In this document: positions 24,855-34,169 of the stretch, piece by piece
Layout of the letters: every line of letters begins with the position of its first letter
Position numbering within the stretch: position 1 is the first letter of the stretch
Assembly (NCBI GenBank): GCA_902727985.1
Contig: CACVAY010000012.1
Location: 1-48,408 of the forward strand
Direction: 5' to 3'
DNA length: 48,408 nucleotides
Source of the DNA: an uncultured Thiotrichaceae bacterium
Lineage (GTDB): Bacteria; Pseudomonadota; Gammaproteobacteria; Thiotrichales; Thiotrichaceae
The notes under the pieces: generated by a model
Databases searched by the model: none
What the model was told of the DNA's origin: nothing
The model's input: only the letters and a program-made list of their open reading frames with translations
Made by a program: the position numbers and the translations under genes

Positions 24855-25562
24855 TTATAGGAATCGAAACTGGAAGCGTATAGCTTCACTGCCTGGATCC
24901 GCGATCTTCATACGAAAGGTTAGGGTTTCACCAGGGAGGAAAAATTCCTGACCCGCGTTTTTTTTAGTATAAGATTCTGGTCTAAATCTCTGTAAAGCGA
25001 CGGTTTCTTCTTCCTTATTTATAAAACTCACCTCAATTAAAGGGTAAGGTTGTTTGTGTTTTGATTGATTCTTTAAAGAGGCACTGACAATTAATGAGTT
25101 TGGGTCGTTGGGATGTCCATAGACATTTTTACTCAAAATCTCAATTTGGTTTACTTTACGTTGTGGTGTTATTTCACACTCTGTTATTTCGCAAAAGCTT
25201 CTTGTCAATGACGCTGTTATTGGTTGATGGGCAAACCAGTTTCTATAGGTATACAGAACTTGCAACAGCAACAATATTGCTAGTAATGCAACAGCTAGTG
25301 ATATCCATAGAGGAGTGGCAAAAAAAGGTCTTGTACTCTTATGCTTAATGGTCTCGTTATGTCGTCTATTCGCGAAAGCTTCACTTTTTTGTGTGCCACT
25401 CATTTTGTCTCCTTGGTTTTCACCTGGGAGAGTGTTGGATAATGTTTCCATTGCATCAAACGTATTTGCGCATTCGCCACAGCGCAGCTTTCCTTGAGCG
25501 GTGGTTATTTCTTTCATCGTGACGCGAAAGACTGCTTTGCAATGGGTACATTGAGTAAACAT
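24855..25562 (-). CDS. Zinc-ribbon membrane protein with DUF3426 domain
   Basis: The protein has 235 residues. An N-terminal MJ0042-type zinc ribbon carries two Cys pairs (Cys5/Cys8 in QCTHC and Cys28/Cys31 in RCGEC). A polar linker leads to one membrane helix at 83-105 (LWISLAVALLAILLLLQVLY). The rest is a DUF3426 domain outside the cytoplasm (IVSASLKNQSKHKQPYPLIE, TVALQRFRPESY, PGETLTFRMKI), a beta-rich fold. This architecture lies next to prmA and dusB in many gammaproteobacteria; its function is unknown, and a sensor or tether between cytoplasm and periplasm is a reasonable guess. It is the first gene of the dusB-fis unit, with a candidate promoter 83 bases upstream. Confidence 0.88.
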   Translation of the reverse strand: MFTQCTHCKAVFRVTMKEITTAQGKLRCGECANTFDAMETLSNTLPGENQGDKMSGTQKSEAFANRRHNETIKHKSTRPFFATPLWISLAVALLAILLLLQVLYTYRNWFAHQPITASLTRSFCEITECEITPQRKVNQIEILSKNVYGHPNDPNSLIVSASLKNQSKHKQPYPLIEVSFINKEEETVALQRFRPESYTKKNAGQEFFLPGETLTFRMKIADPGSEAIRFQFRFL

Positions 25563-25640
25563 AAATTTATGAATTGCTAATAAAAACGCACATTAAGTGT
25601 TGCGGTTTACATACAGATGAATCTTGTGGTGAGTTCATCT

Positions 25641-25663
25641 GATGTGAATAATTTTCTCACATC
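25641..25663. promoter_or_regulatory. Inverted repeat overlapping the DUF3426-dusB-fis promoter
   Basis: GATGTGA (25641-25647) and TCACATC (25657-25663) form a perfect dyad with nine bases between the arms. It covers the -10 and spacer of the putative promoter, the usual place for a repressor operator. The arms contain TGTGA/TCACA as in CRP sites, but the spacing is nine instead of six, so CRP is not proposed. Confidence 0.35.
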
Positions 25664-25673
25664 ATAATAACAA
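25645..25673 (-). promoter_or_regulatory. Candidate promoter for DUF3426-dusB-fis
   Basis: On the minus strand TTGTTA and TATTCA are 17 bases apart, with four matches each to the consensus hexamers. The -10 lies 83 bases before the ATG of the zinc-ribbon gene. Confidence 0.4.
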
Positions 25674-25868
25674 TTCTTGATAAATAAGCGGCCTCCACTG
25701 ATCAGCAAAAGAAAACTGTTGATCCATAAACAATCAAAATGTACGGAGATTGAGCACAATTTAAGAGGCGGGTGTTTGAAAAGGCGATAAAAGTACGGGG
25801 TGCACGAGGAGACGATGTGAGTCTGTAGGTTTGTTGATATTTATGCTGGGTGTGGGTAGTTGTATTGA

Positions 25869-26753
25869 TTACTGGGTGCGGCGGACTCCCTGTACGCATG
25901 ACCAGTCATCTTTTCTTGAAATTTGTAGGTTTTCATAAAAGGGTTCGTAGGAAGAAAGGATGTTGTCTTCTTGATTATGTAGAATGCCTGATAGTACCAG
26001 GTAGCCTTGAGGCTTTGTCAATGCTGCAAATTCTAGGGCTAGTTCAGTTAGTGGCCCGGATAGAATATTAGCGATCATTAAGTCAACAGGAGTGCGATCC
26101 ATAGCTTCTGGGAAGCTGGTGAAGATGGTTTCAGCAGGTATGTCGTTAGCTTTAACGTTGGATTGTGTTGCGATGAGTGCTTGCTCGTCAATATCTGTAG
26201 CAACAATTGATGTCGCTCCTAGTTTAACCGCTGCGATAGCGAGTACGCCAGACCCGCAGCCGTAATCAATAGCTGTTAGGTTTTTGGGTGGGTTAGCATC
26301 AAGCCACTCAAGGCATAGAGCAGTTGTTGGGTGTGTGCCTGTGCCGAACGCGAGTCCAGGGTCTAATAAAATCTTGGTGTCGGTATTGTCGGGAACTTGA
26401 TGATTGCTGGGGTAAATCCACAAGGACTTGCCAAATTGCATGGGGTGGTAGTTTTCCATCCAGCTACGCTCCCAAGTTTGATCCGCTAAGTCTTCAATGG
26501 AAATGTTTGAACAAGCAAGGTTTGCTTTTTTAATATCACTAACAATCGCATTGATGTTGACGTCTTCTTCAAAAAGAGCAGTTAGGATGATTTCATCCCA
26601 GAGCGGTGTTTCTCCGGGTAGAGGTTCAAGGACGGGCTTGTCCTCTGCGTCCTGATAGGTCACTGAGAGGCAGCCATGCTTTTCTTCCAGTAAGTGGCTA
26701 ATGTCATCCACAATGGATTTTGTGGTATGACACTTGAGTTGTTTCCAAGGCAT
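25869..26753 (-). CDS. prmA: Ribosomal protein L11 methyltransferase
   Basis: The protein has 294 residues. PrmA uses SAM to trimethylate ribosomal protein L11. The hallmark LDPGLAFGTGTHPTTALCLE is present, followed by the SAM site AIDYGCGSGVLAIAA and the acidic VATDIDEQA; the substrate-binding N-terminal domain ([12 protein letters not shown]) precedes. Its ATG shares one base with the accC stop (TAATG), so it is translationally coupled to accC, the standard neighbour order in gammaproteobacteria. Confidence 0.95.
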   Translation of the reverse strand: MPWKQLKCHTTKSIVDDISHLLEEKHGCLSVTYQDAEDKPVLEPLPGETPLWDEIILTALFEEDVNINAIVSDIKKANLACSNISIEDLADQTWERSWMENYHPMQFGKSLWIYPSNHQVPDNTDTKILLDPGLAFGTGTHPTTALCLEWLDANPPKNLTAIDYGCGSGVLAIAAVKLGATSIVATDIDEQALIATQSNVKANDIPAETIFTSFPEAMDRTPVDLMIANILSGPLTELALEFAALTKPQGYLVLSGILHNQEDNILSSYEPFYENLQISRKDDWSCVQGVRRTQ

Positions 26754-28093
26754 TAGGTGTTTTCTAGCATGTGTTCAAGATGATGGATGTTAGGGCCACC
26801 CGCACGAAAATCTTCATCTTCTAATATCTCAAGATGTAGGGGTATGTTGGTGTTGATGCCTTCGATGACTAACTCTTTGAGTGCTCCCTTCATGCGTTCA
26901 ATCGCTGTTTCTCGTGTGTCGCCCGTCGTAATGAGTTTGCCAATCATGGAGTCATAATAGGGGGGTACGGTGTAATTACTGTAGATGTGTGAATCTAGAC
27001 GTACACCAAATCCACCTGGTGGGTGAAAGAGTGTGATTTTGCCCGGAGAGGGAAGGAAGGTTTTAGGGTGTTCAGCATTGATTCGGCATTCGATAGAATG
27101 TCCGCGTGGTTTGATTTTTTCTGGTAGATCCAGCTTTTCGCCAGAGGCAATCAGTAGCTGTTGTTTGACCAAGTCGATGCCCGTAATTTGTTCGGTAACC
27201 GTGTGTTCAACTTGTAAGCGTGTATTCATTTCGATGAAATAGAACTCGTCGTTTTCATACAAAAATTCAAATGTTCCCGCGCCGTGGTAATCAATCTGAA
27301 TACAGGCTTCGACTAGTCGCGCACCGAGTTTCTCACGCGCTTCTTCTGAGAGGCCAGGAGCGGGTGCTTCTTCAACAACCTTCTGATGGCGGCGTTGCAT
27401 TGAGCAGTCGCGTTCACAGAGATGCCTGGCGTTGCCGTGTTTATCAGACAGTACTTGGAATTCAATATGACGAGGATCCTGTAAAAATTTCTCCATATAA
27501 AGCACATCATTACCAAAGGCTGCTTTTGCCTCTGTTTTTGTTAGCTCGATAGATTCTATTAAAGAACCTTCTTCATAAATAACGCGCATACCACGCCCAC
27601 CGCCGCCGCCAGTGGCTTTAACAATAACGGGGTAGCCAATTTCACGAGCCATGGCTTTACAGTCGTCTTCGTTGTCTGGCGTGGCGCCTTCTGAGCCTGG
27701 TACGCAAGGTACTTTGGCTTTGAGCATGGCTTCTTTTGCAGAAATCTTGTCACCCATGAGGCGAATCGTTTCGGCTTTTGGGCCAATGAAGATAAAACCA
27801 CTGGATACTACGCGTTCTGCAAAATCCGCATTCTCTGAGAGGAAGCCATAACCAGGATGGATGGCATCCGCGTTGGTTAATTCGGCTGCACTGATAATAG
27901 CGGGTACATTTAAGTAACTTTCTAATGAAGAAGGGGGGCCAATACAGACGGACTCATCGGCTAAGCGGACGTGTTTGAGGTCTCGGTCAGCAGTTGAATG
28001 GACAGCAACGGTTTTGATACCGAGTTCTCGACAGCCTCTAAGAATACGAAGCGCAATTTCGCCACGGTTGGCGATTAAGACTTTTTTTATCAT
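26753..28093 (-). CDS. accC: Acetyl-CoA carboxylase, biotin carboxylase subunit
   Basis: The protein has 446 residues, the E. coli size is 449. The ATP-grasp enzyme carboxylates biotin on AccB in the first step of fatty acid synthesis. Visible blocks: [20 protein letters not shown] at the start, [14 protein letters not shown] (glycine loop), [20 protein letters not shown] with the catalytic region, and [20 protein letters not shown] with the metal-binding Glu and Asn and the Arg that carries out catalysis. It lies 21 bases after accB and overlaps prmA by one base. Confidence 0.97.
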   Translation of the reverse strand: MIKKVLIANRGEIALRILRGCRELGIKTVAVHSTADRDLKHVRLADESVCIGPPSSLESYLNVPAIISAAELTNADAIHPGYGFLSENADFAERVVSSGFIFIGPKAETIRLMGDKISAKEAMLKAKVPCVPGSEGATPDNEDDCKAMAREIGYPVIVKATGGGGGRGMRVIYEEGSLIESIELTKTEAKAAFGNDVLYMEKFLQDPRHIEFQVLSDKHGNARHLCERDCSMQRRHQKVVEEAPAPGLSEEAREKLGARLVEACIQIDYHGAGTFEFLYENDEFYFIEMNTRLQVEHTVTEQITGIDLVKQQLLIASGEKLDLPEKIKPRGHSIECRINAEHPKTFLPSPGKITLFHPPGGFGVRLDSHIYSNYTVPPYYDSMIGKLITTGDTRETAIERMKGALKELVIEGINTNIPLHLEILEDEDFRAGGPNIHHLEHMLENT

Positions 28094-28114
28094 AGTGTGA
28101 TTCCGGTAGCTGCT

Positions 28115-28564
28115 TTAGTCGATAATAATCAGAGGTTGTCCGAATTCTACAGGCTGTTCATTTTCGGCAAGAATAGCTTTAATCGTGCCGCTTGTTTCTG
28201 CTTCAATCTGGTTAAGCATTTTCATTGCTTCGATAATGCATAGCGTGTCTCCTGCTTTAACATTTTGTCCTATTTCAACAAATGGTTTAGCAGTAGGGGA
28301 CGACGAGCGATAGAAGGTGCCAACCATAGGTGATGATGTAACATGACCCTCTGGCATGTCGCTTTCAGCTGATGTTTCTTCAGCAGGCGTTGGGGTTGCT
28401 AAAAGAGCTGGCGCTGCTGGAGTCGCGAATTCAACAGGAGCGGCAGGTGCTGTCCCAGAATTGCGAGAAATACGTACGGACTCTTCACCTTCTTTAATTT
28501 CGATTTCAGCGATGTTGCTGTTCTCAATTAAGTCGATCAGTTTTTTTATTTTCCTAACGTCCAT
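28115..28564 (-). CDS. accB: Acetyl-CoA carboxylase, biotin carboxyl carrier protein
   Basis: The protein has 149 residues. The start at 28564 ([20 protein letters not shown]) is the family start and has AGGA upstream; a longer frame from 28636 would overlap aroQ. After a Pro/Ala-rich linker (38-65) comes the biotinyl domain, with the biotin site Lys115 in IEAMKML and the flanking [17 protein letters not shown] thumb. It works with AccC and AccAD to make malonyl-CoA. The gene is ten bases after aroQ and 21 before accC. Confidence 0.96.
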   Translation of the reverse strand: MDVRKIKKLIDLIENSNIAEIEIKEGEESVRISRNSGTAPAAPVEFATPAAPALLATPTPAEETSAESDMPEGHVTSSPMVGTFYRSSSPTAKPFVEIGQNVKAGDTLCIIEAMKMLNQIEAETSGTIKAILAENEQPVEFGQPLIIID

Positions 28565-28574
28565 TATTTTTATC

Positions 28575-29018
28575 CTATTTGTTATCAAGCTGCGCCATGG
28601 CTGCCTGGAGTGCAAGTTGGTAACCCTGTGAGCCAAGCCCTAGAATCACGCCGTTTGCAATATCCGATAGATAAGAGTGGTGCCTAAAAGATTCTCTTTG
28701 ATGAATATTGGAAAGGTGGATTTCGATAAAGGGGGTGCCAGTGCCAAGAAAGGCATCACGAATAGCAATGCTGGTATGCGTGTATGCGCCAGGGTTAATG
28801 ATAATAAATTCTACGGCTTGTAGTTGAGCTGCGTGTATTGCATTGATCAGCTCATGTTCGGCATTACTTTGAAAGTGGGTGAGCTGATGATTGTTTTGTT
28901 GAGCGAGTGTTTCTAAGTGTTGAGTAATATCGGCCAGTGTTTCATTGCCGTACACATCAGGTTCTCTAGTGCCCAATAAGTTTAGGTTCGGACCATTCAG
29001 AAGTAGAATGTTTGCCAT
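28575..29018 (-). CDS. aroQ: 3-dehydroquinate dehydratase, type II
   Basis: The protein has 147 residues. It dehydrates 3-dehydroquinate in the shikimate pathway. Marks include [20 protein letters not shown] with Arg18 in the flexible lid and the catalytic Tyr23, [27 protein letters not shown] with the Asn, and [20 protein letters not shown] with the catalytic His region. The aroQ-accB-accC order is classical. It is probably the first gene of the transcript running to prmA. Confidence 0.96.
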   Translation of the reverse strand: MANILLLNGPNLNLLGTREPDVYGNETLADITQHLETLAQQNNHQLTHFQSNAEHELINAIHAAQLQAVEFIIINPGAYTHTSIAIRDAFLGTGTPFIEIHLSNIHQRESFRHHSYLSDIANGVILGLGSQGYQLALQAAMAQLDNK

Positions 29019-29386
29019 GAGAGTCCCTAGTGTTTAAATCCAGTCATTTCGCAACAAATCGCGCATGTTTAAGTCAGTTCGTGAATTCTACACAGGATTT
29101 TGGTGCATAGCTAGCCATTCATAAGGTGTTTCTGGAATTAGTGTTGTTGCCTGATGAAAAGAAGGGTAACAATAAAGGTATTGCTCTAAACCTGAATTGT
29201 ATTTATCAACTTTGCCTGTAAAGGTTTGCGTATCTTACATTATCAGGCTCAGAACAGGTAGCTATTGTCCGTATTCAACATGGATAGCAGCCGAAAAATT
29301 TTGATAAGTATAAAAAAAGCCCATCATGGTGGATGGGCTTTATGGAGCATCGAAATTTGGTGGTCAATTCCAATTCAATTGGCTTT
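29019..29386 (-). other. Intergenic region upstream of aroQ (368 bp)
   Basis: The spacer holds the terminator of the lipoprotein gene (29312-29341) and presumably the aroQ promoter. I find no promoter pair that stands out and no small gene. Confidence 0.4.
29312..29341 (-). terminator. Rho-independent terminator after the peptidoglycan-binding lipoprotein
   Basis: AAAGCCCATC (29316-29325) and GATGGGCTTT (29332-29341) form a perfect 10-bp stem around six bases. On the minus strand the stem is followed by seven T in a row in total, 45 bases after the stop codon at 29387. This is the clearest terminator in the window. Confidence 0.92.
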
Positions 29387-29887
29387 TTATTGCATGAGAC
29401 CCAGTTTCCGCATTGTTGTACGATTTAGATCGCCGATTGCAAGGCCATTCGCTTTTTGGAAGGCATGTAGTGCTGCAGCGGTTCTAGAGCCCATCACACC
29501 GTCAACGTTACCTGGGTTGAAGCCTTTTGCCTTAAGAGACTTCTGAATGCCCATAACTAACGTGCTGCTTGCATTCTTTTTTGATGGAATCGTAGGAAGA
29601 TGGCGACGTTGTTGGTAAGGTTTAGAGGGAGGTAAAGATCTCTTTGGTGGAACAGCATTGGCTACCGTTTGCTGAGGCTTTTGTGTTGGCATGACGGCTT
29701 CTACCTTAGGGGCGTTACAGGCTTTACAGGCTTTATCAGCATCCACATCTGCAACCTGCTGGCTTGATGATGCTTGTTGGCTTGTGGCTACTTGTGATGA
29801 ACCATCATCTGCGACTTGTTGTTGGCTACAACCGGCAAGTGTTAAGAAGAGTGCGCTAAGGATTGATGCGATTTTAAGGTGTTTCAT
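29387..29887 (-). CDS. Lipoprotein with peptidoglycan-binding domain
   Basis: The protein has 166 residues. A lipobox LAGC places lipidation at Cys20. A low-complexity region rich in Ser, Gln and Asp (21-55) and a Pro/Lys/Arg-rich linker follow. The C-terminal peptidoglycan_binding_1 domain (about 108-166) contains IQKSLKAKGFNPGNVDGVMG and TAAALHAFQKANGL, two half-repeats of the fold. The role is probably non-covalent anchoring to the cell wall; no catalytic domain is present. A CKACNA pair at 55-60 is unusual for such a linker. It is a single gene, terminated at 29312. Confidence 0.85.
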   Translation of the reverse strand: MKHLKIASILSALFLTLAGCSQQQVADDGSSQVATSQQASSSQQVADVDADKACKACNAPKVEAVMPTQKPQQTVANAVPPKRSLPPSKPYQQRRHLPTIPSKKNASSTLVMGIQKSLKAKGFNPGNVDGVMGSRTAAALHAFQKANGLAIGDLNRTTMRKLGLMQ

Positions 29888-30339
29888 GATACTTCCTTTT
29901 TATCTGAGTGGTTTAATGTTGTAATGGCTGGGTTTTAAAATGTTTGCATGAAACAGATAAAAACAGACGTGTTTGAAATGTATGGATGTTTTCAATAAAT
30001 GTCTTTGCCAGTGTTTATGTGGCACTGAGTTTTTAATAGAAAACGCTTGTTGTATTTTTACGTCGCTGTTTCGTGTAAGTATCCTGTTCATAAAAAGCTT
30101 CTAGAATGGCGAAACAGTTTTCGGCATTGTCGTAGAATCTTTCTAAAATGTTCCACAGTGTTGGAACCTTAAGACATAAACCCGGTTTAAATTTTGAGGT
30201 TTTCCTGTAAGTGCTTAAAGTATGAGTATATTTCTCATGTCGTTAATATGCAACTATACACAAGTATAGGAAATAGAATGTACCTTCTCCGTGCAAACTT
30301 TAAACTAAATATATATTGTCGTTGATAAATACCTGACTA
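29888..30339. other. Divergent intergenic region between the lipoprotein gene and holA (452 bp)
   Basis: Unusually long and AT-rich for this window. It holds two perfect 6-bp dyads: GTTCCA-CAGTGT-TGGAAC (30150-30167) and CTATAC-ACAA-GTATAG (30254-30269), the second about 70 bases before the holA ATG. Promoters for both genes must be here, but no -35/-10 pair is convincing. No gene-like frame with a ribosome-binding site was found. A stand-alone small RNA is possible but not shown. Confidence 0.4.
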
Positions 30340-31356
30340 ATGAACATTCGACTTAACGATTTGGCAAAACATCTACAGGGTGATATTCAGTCTGTGTATT
30401 TCCTGGTTGGTGATGAGCCATTCCAAATGATGCAGGCCAAGGATCTGATTTTAGCAAAAATGCAGGCGCATGGGTTTGTAGAGCGTGATGTTTATCAGTT
30501 GGATGGAAGCTCCGATTGGTCGGAGCTAACAGTTGCGGCACAGGAGTTGTCGCTATTTGCGCAGCAAAAGGTGATTGATGTACGTATGACGTCAACCACA
30601 CCTGGGCGTAAGGGAAGTGCTGCTATTCGCGAATACTTAAAACATTTGCCTGAAGACAAAGTGTTGATCTTGCAAATGCCACGATTAGACAAGAAATCAA
30701 AAAATGCAGCGTGGGTGAAAGCGCTGGAAAAGCAGGCAAGTATGATCCAAATATGGGATTTGTCTGCCGCGCAAACACTTTCTTGGGCATCTCAGCAATT
30801 ACGTCATGTTGGTTTGAGGCCATCAGAAGCTGCTGTGCAATTGCTCACCGAGCGAGTTGAAGGGAATTTGCTGGCAGCCCACCAAGAGATCCAAAAATTA
30901 GTCTTGTTATTTGGCGATAATGCGGAGATTACTGAGGAGCATGTGATGCAAAGCGTTGTTGATAGCTCCCGTTTTTCTGTATTCGATTTATCTGATGCGG
31001 TCTTGTTGGGGGATTTAAAGCGTATCAACCATATATTACTGATATTGCGTGAAGAGGGTGTGGCATTCCAACTGGTGTTGTGGTCATTAAGTAAGTTATC
31101 GCGACAGCTTTATGAAATTTGCCAAAAGATGTTACAAGGGATTCCTGCTAATCAGGCCATTGGCTATGTGATGCCGCAAAAGAAAGGTATGTATCAAAAT
31201 GCTGGAAGGCGTTTGATGAATAAAGATTGGCAGCACTTGTTGGCATATAATTATACGATTGATCGAGACTCGAAAGGGCACGCTGAGGTGCGTATTGGCG
31301 ACCAAAGTGTGCTTTGGAATCAAGCAGAAGAATTTGCGTTTGCTTTAGCGCGATAA
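30340..31356 (+). CDS. holA: DNA polymerase III subunit delta
   Basis: The protein has 338 residues, the E. coli size is 343. Delta opens the beta sliding clamp in the clamp loader. N-terminal [20 protein letters not shown] is the Walker A-like region of the family; later come [20 protein letters not shown] and [20 protein letters not shown] with the C-terminal collar domain. The usual upstream partners leuS and lptE are absent here and lie at 41613-44735. No good ribosome-binding site precedes the ATG (ACCTGACTAATG). proA begins 20 bases after the stop. Confidence 0.93.
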   Translation: MNIRLNDLAKHLQGDIQSVYFLVGDEPFQMMQAKDLILAKMQAHGFVERDVYQLDGSSDWSELTVAAQELSLFAQQKVIDVRMTSTTPGRKGSAAIREYLKHLPEDKVLILQMPRLDKKSKNAAWVKALEKQASMIQIWDLSAAQTLSWASQQLRHVGLRPSEAAVQLLTERVEGNLLAAHQEIQKLVLLFGDNAEITEEHVMQSVVDSSRFSVFDLSDAVLLGDLKRINHILLILREEGVAFQLVLWSLSKLSRQLYEICQKMLQGIPANQAIGYVMPQKKGMYQNAGRRLMNKDWQHLLAYNYTIDRDSKGHAEVRIGDQSVLWNQAEEFAFALAR

Positions 31357-31376
31357 GGAAGATGAAAGTAGAAACT

Positions 31377-32633
31377 ATGAACCATAACGAATACATGACC
31401 AAGGTTGGACAAAAAGCACGAGCAGCATCCAGCATTTTAGCAGCAGCAGAGGCTGCACAGAAGAATCAAGCTTTAGCAACAATTGCGGCATTGTTGATTG
31501 AGAAAACAACATGGCTTCAGACAGAGAATGCTAAAGATTTGCAAGCGGGTAAAGAAAAAGGTCTCGATGATGCAATGCTAGATCGTTTAACGCTAACGGC
31601 TCAAGGCGTCGAAAATATGGCGGATGGTTTACGTCAAATTGCAGCTTTAGCCGATCCGGTAGGCGAGATCAATGATTTGAGTTATCGTCCTTCGGGCATT
31701 CAAGTCGGTAAAATGCGGGTGCCACTTGGTGTTATTGGGATTATTTACGAATCACGCCCCAATGTTACGGCTGATGCCGCTGCTTTGTGTTTGAAATCGG
31801 GCAATGCAACGGTTTTGCGAGGTGGTTCTGAGGCTATTCACTCTAATAAGGCGATTGCTTTATGTGTGAAAGAGGGGCTAGAAGCTGCGGGCTTACCTGG
31901 TGAGTGTGTACAAGTGCTTGAATCAACAGACCGGGCTTTGGTAGGAGAGTTACTGCGAGCACAAGAGTATATCGATGTGATTATTCCTCGCGGTGGTAAA
32001 GGTTTAATTGAGCGTGTCTCGAAGGACTCATTAATCCCCGTTATCAAGCATTTGGATGGTATTTGCCATGTGTATGTGGATGCCGAAGCGGATTTGGCAA
32101 AAGCATCTGATGTCGCGTTCAATGCAAAAACGCATCGTTATGGTGTGTGTAATGCAATGGAAACATTACTGGTAAGCGAATCTGTCGCTGTCGAGTTTCT
32201 CCCTGAAGTGGCGGCACGTTATGCGACGAAAGACGTTGAGTTACGTGGTTGTGAAAAAACGTGCGCTATTTTAACTGATTGTAAAACCGCAACGGATGAA
32301 GATTGGGGAGAAGAATATCTTGCTCCAGTATTGGCGATTAAAATCGTTGATGACATGGCTGATGCGATTCAACATATCAATCGCTATGGTTCGCATCATA
32401 CCGATACCATCATGACGCAGGATTATAGCAAGGCTAGACAATTCCTTAGACAGGTCGATTCAAGTTCTGTCATGGTCAATGCATCCACACGTTTTGCCGA
32501 TGGGTTTGAATATGGCTTAGGTGCAGAAATTGGTATCAGTACCGATAAGTTGCATGCACGTGGTCCTGTTGGTTTAGAAGGCTTAACAACCCTGAAGTAT
32601 ATCGTTTTGGGGGATGGGCATATTCGCCAATGA
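31377..32633 (+). CDS. proA: Gamma-glutamyl phosphate reductase
   Basis: The protein has 418 residues from the start at 31377, against 417 in E. coli. It reduces gamma-glutamyl phosphate with NADPH in proline synthesis. Blocks: [52 protein letters not shown], and [12 protein letters not shown] with the catalytic Cys in GVCNAME. The 31362 ATG immediately after AAGGAAG is too close to its ribosome-binding site. The end overlaps nadD by four bases (ATGA), so the genes are coupled. No proB is nearby. Confidence 0.95.
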   Translation: MNHNEYMTKVGQKARAASSILAAAEAAQKNQALATIAALLIEKTTWLQTENAKDLQAGKEKGLDDAMLDRLTLTAQGVENMADGLRQIAALADPVGEINDLSYRPSGIQVGKMRVPLGVIGIIYESRPNVTADAAALCLKSGNATVLRGGSEAIHSNKAIALCVKEGLEAAGLPGECVQVLESTDRALVGELLRAQEYIDVIIPRGGKGLIERVSKDSLIPVIKHLDGICHVYVDAEADLAKASDVAFNAKTHRYGVCNAMETLLVSESVAVEFLPEVAARYATKDVELRGCEKTCAILTDCKTATDEDWGEEYLAPVLAIKIVDDMADAIQHINRYGSHHTDTIMTQDYSKARQFLRQVDSSSVMVNASTRFADGFEYGLGAEIGISTDKLHARGPVGLEGLTTLKYIVLGDGHIRQ

Positions 32634-33265
32634 TTGGTGTTTATGGTGGGAGTTTTGACCCTGTTCATTTTGGACATTTGCGGCCTGTTATTGAATTAGC
32701 AGACGTCTTAGCTTTGTCGCAGGTACGTTATGTGCCTGCAAAAATATCTCCGTTTAAAAATAAACCTTCTGTGAGTGATGAGCATCGTTTGGCAATGTTA
32801 CGCTTGGCGTTGGCCGAATTTGTGGCGGACGATAAGCATTTTGTTGTTGATGAGCGTGAATTATCTCGTGCCGGTCGTTCCTACACCATTGATACTCTGC
32901 GTGAAATGCATCATGATTTTCCTAATGAATCACTGTTACTTATTATTGGAGCAGACAGTCTCATACATTTTCATCGATGGAAAGACTATGAGCGCATTCT
33001 TACTTATGTGCATCTTGGAATAACCGTTCGACCAAGTTATAAAATTCAAATCTTAGAATGGATGAGTGACCGTTGGGTCAAATCTGTCGAACAATTACAA
33101 GCAGCAACTTGTGGAAGATTGTTGCGAGTAAATACACAGCCCCTTGATATATCTTCCACGCAGATTCGTACATTGTGTGCGGAAGGAAAACCAATTGAAG
33201 GGCTTGTGCCTGAATCAGTCGCTGCTTATATCACAAGAAATCAGCTCTATAACAAGCAAGCGTAA
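32630..33265 (+). CDS. nadD: Nicotinate-nucleotide adenylyltransferase
   Basis: The protein has 211 residues. It joins ATP and nicotinate mononucleotide to make NaAD. The (H/T)xGH motif reads [12 protein letters not shown] (5-16) and the C-terminal ISSTQIR is the second nucleotide-binding site. It overlaps the proA stop by four bases. proA-nadD-rsfS-rlmH is a frequent gammaproteobacterial order, which supports the call. Confidence 0.95.
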   Translation: MIGVYGGSFDPVHFGHLRPVIELADVLALSQVRYVPAKISPFKNKPSVSDEHRLAMLRLALAEFVADDKHFVVDERELSRAGRSYTIDTLREMHHDFPNESLLLIIGADSLIHFHRWKDYERILTYVHLGITVRPSYKIQILEWMSDRWVKSVEQLQAATCGRLLRVNTQPLDISSTQIRTLCAEGKPIEGLVPESVAAYITRNQLYNKQA

Positions 33266-33292
33266 AAAAACACATTGGTATACAATGCCTCG

Positions 33293-33643
33293 ATGGAAAA
33301 AGTATCTTTATTAAAAATGGTTCAGGAAAGCCTGGACGATATGAAAGCGCAAGACGTCCGTATATTGGATGTTAGCGATAAATCAACGATTACCGAGACG
33401 ATTATTATTGCGACGGGAACCTCTAGTCGTCATGTCAAAGCGGTGGCTAATCGTGTTGTCATGGATGCCAAACACAATGGTCATCCACCCCTGGGAATAG
33501 AGGGGGAGCAAGGCTCTGACTGGGTTTTGGTGGATCTTGACGAGATTGTCTTGCATGTCATGATTCAGCAAACACGTGATTTCTATAATTTAGAAAAACT
33601 TTGGTCAACACAGCCTGTTGATGAAAGCACCTCGAAGGCATAG
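33293..33643 (+). CDS. rsfS: Ribosome silencing factor
   Basis: The protein has 116 residues from the ATG at 33293; the in-frame TTG at 33275 adds six residues of no family similarity. RsfS binds L14 and blocks subunit joining when nutrients are scarce. Marks: VRILDVSDKSTITETIIIAT, then GTSSRHVKAVANRV, GIEGEQGSDWVLVDLDEIVL and HVMIQQTRDFYNLEKLW. It lies 27 bases after nadD. Confidence 0.95.
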   Translation: MEKVSLLKMVQESLDDMKAQDVRILDVSDKSTITETIIIATGTSSRHVKAVANRVVMDAKHNGHPPLGIEGEQGSDWVLVDLDEIVLHVMIQQTRDFYNLEKLWSTQPVDESTSKA

Positions 33644-33695
33644 GGGCGATTAATTGGTCTATGTTTTTATTCTCCTACCGTAAGCGAATTGCAGC

Positions 33696-34169
33696 ATGAA
33701 GATAACGATGTTAACCATCGGAAACCGAATGCCCCAATGGGTTGAGAGTGGGTATAAGGAATACGCACAACGTTTAACGGGAAATGTACAGTTGTTGCTG
33801 AAAGAAATTCCTGCTGAGAAACGCACCAAAAACAGCAATCTAAAAAAGATTTTTGAAAAAGAATCGCAGAAGTTATTAGATGCTATTCCTCAAGGTACAC
33901 ATGTCGTTGCTTTGGATGTAACGGGAGCCTCGTGGCATACGGAGAAACTGGCAACACAAATGGAAACGTGGATGATGTCAGGCAAAGATGTCGTGATGTT
34001 AGTAGGTGGCCCAGAAGGCATGACACCAGAATGTTTACGCAGGGCTGATCAGATATGGTCGCTTTCTGCACTAACCTTTCCACATCCTCTCGTTCGTGTG
34101 ATTATGGCCGAACAACTCTACCGAGCCTGGTCCATCACTGAAAACCATCCTTACCACCGGGCGGGCTGA
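33696..34169 (+). CDS. rlmH: 23S rRNA pseudouridine-1915 N3-methyltransferase
   Basis: The protein has 157 residues, typical for this SPOUT methyltransferase, which modifies position 1915 of 23S rRNA in the intact 70S ribosome. The SAM knot and C-terminus are clear: VVMLVGGPEGMTPECLRRAD, then WSLSALTFPHPLVRVIMAEQ and the end ENHPYHRAG. The stop TGA shares a base with the maf start, so translation is coupled. Confidence 0.97.
   Translation: MKITMLTIGNRMPQWVESGYKEYAQRLTGNVQLLLKEIPAEKRTKNSNLKKIFEKESQKLLDAIPQGTHVVALDVTGASWHTEKLATQMETWMMSGKDVVMLVGGPEGMTPECLRRADQIWSLSALTFPHPLVRVIMAEQLYRAWSITENHPYHRAG

Larger units (their letters stand above)
25563..25868 (-). other. Intergenic region between prmA and the DUF3426-dusB-fis unit (306 bp)
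   Basis: The spacer separates two minus-strand units and holds a promoter (25645-25673) with an overlapping inverted repeat (25641-25663). Two TGATCA-like arms near 25698-25726 form a weak second dyad. No terminator with a T-run after prmA was found, so readthrough from prmA is possible. A 65-codon frame here has no ribosome-binding site and is not supported. Confidence 0.45.

Noticed and set aside
25641-25663. CRP-binding site at the DUF3426-dusB-fis promoter
   Set aside because: The arms are TGTGA and TCACA but are nine bases apart; CRP needs six.
25702-25899. 65-codon minus-strand frame between prmA and DUF3426
   Set aside because: Overlaps the prmA end, has no ribosome-binding site and reads like random sequence.
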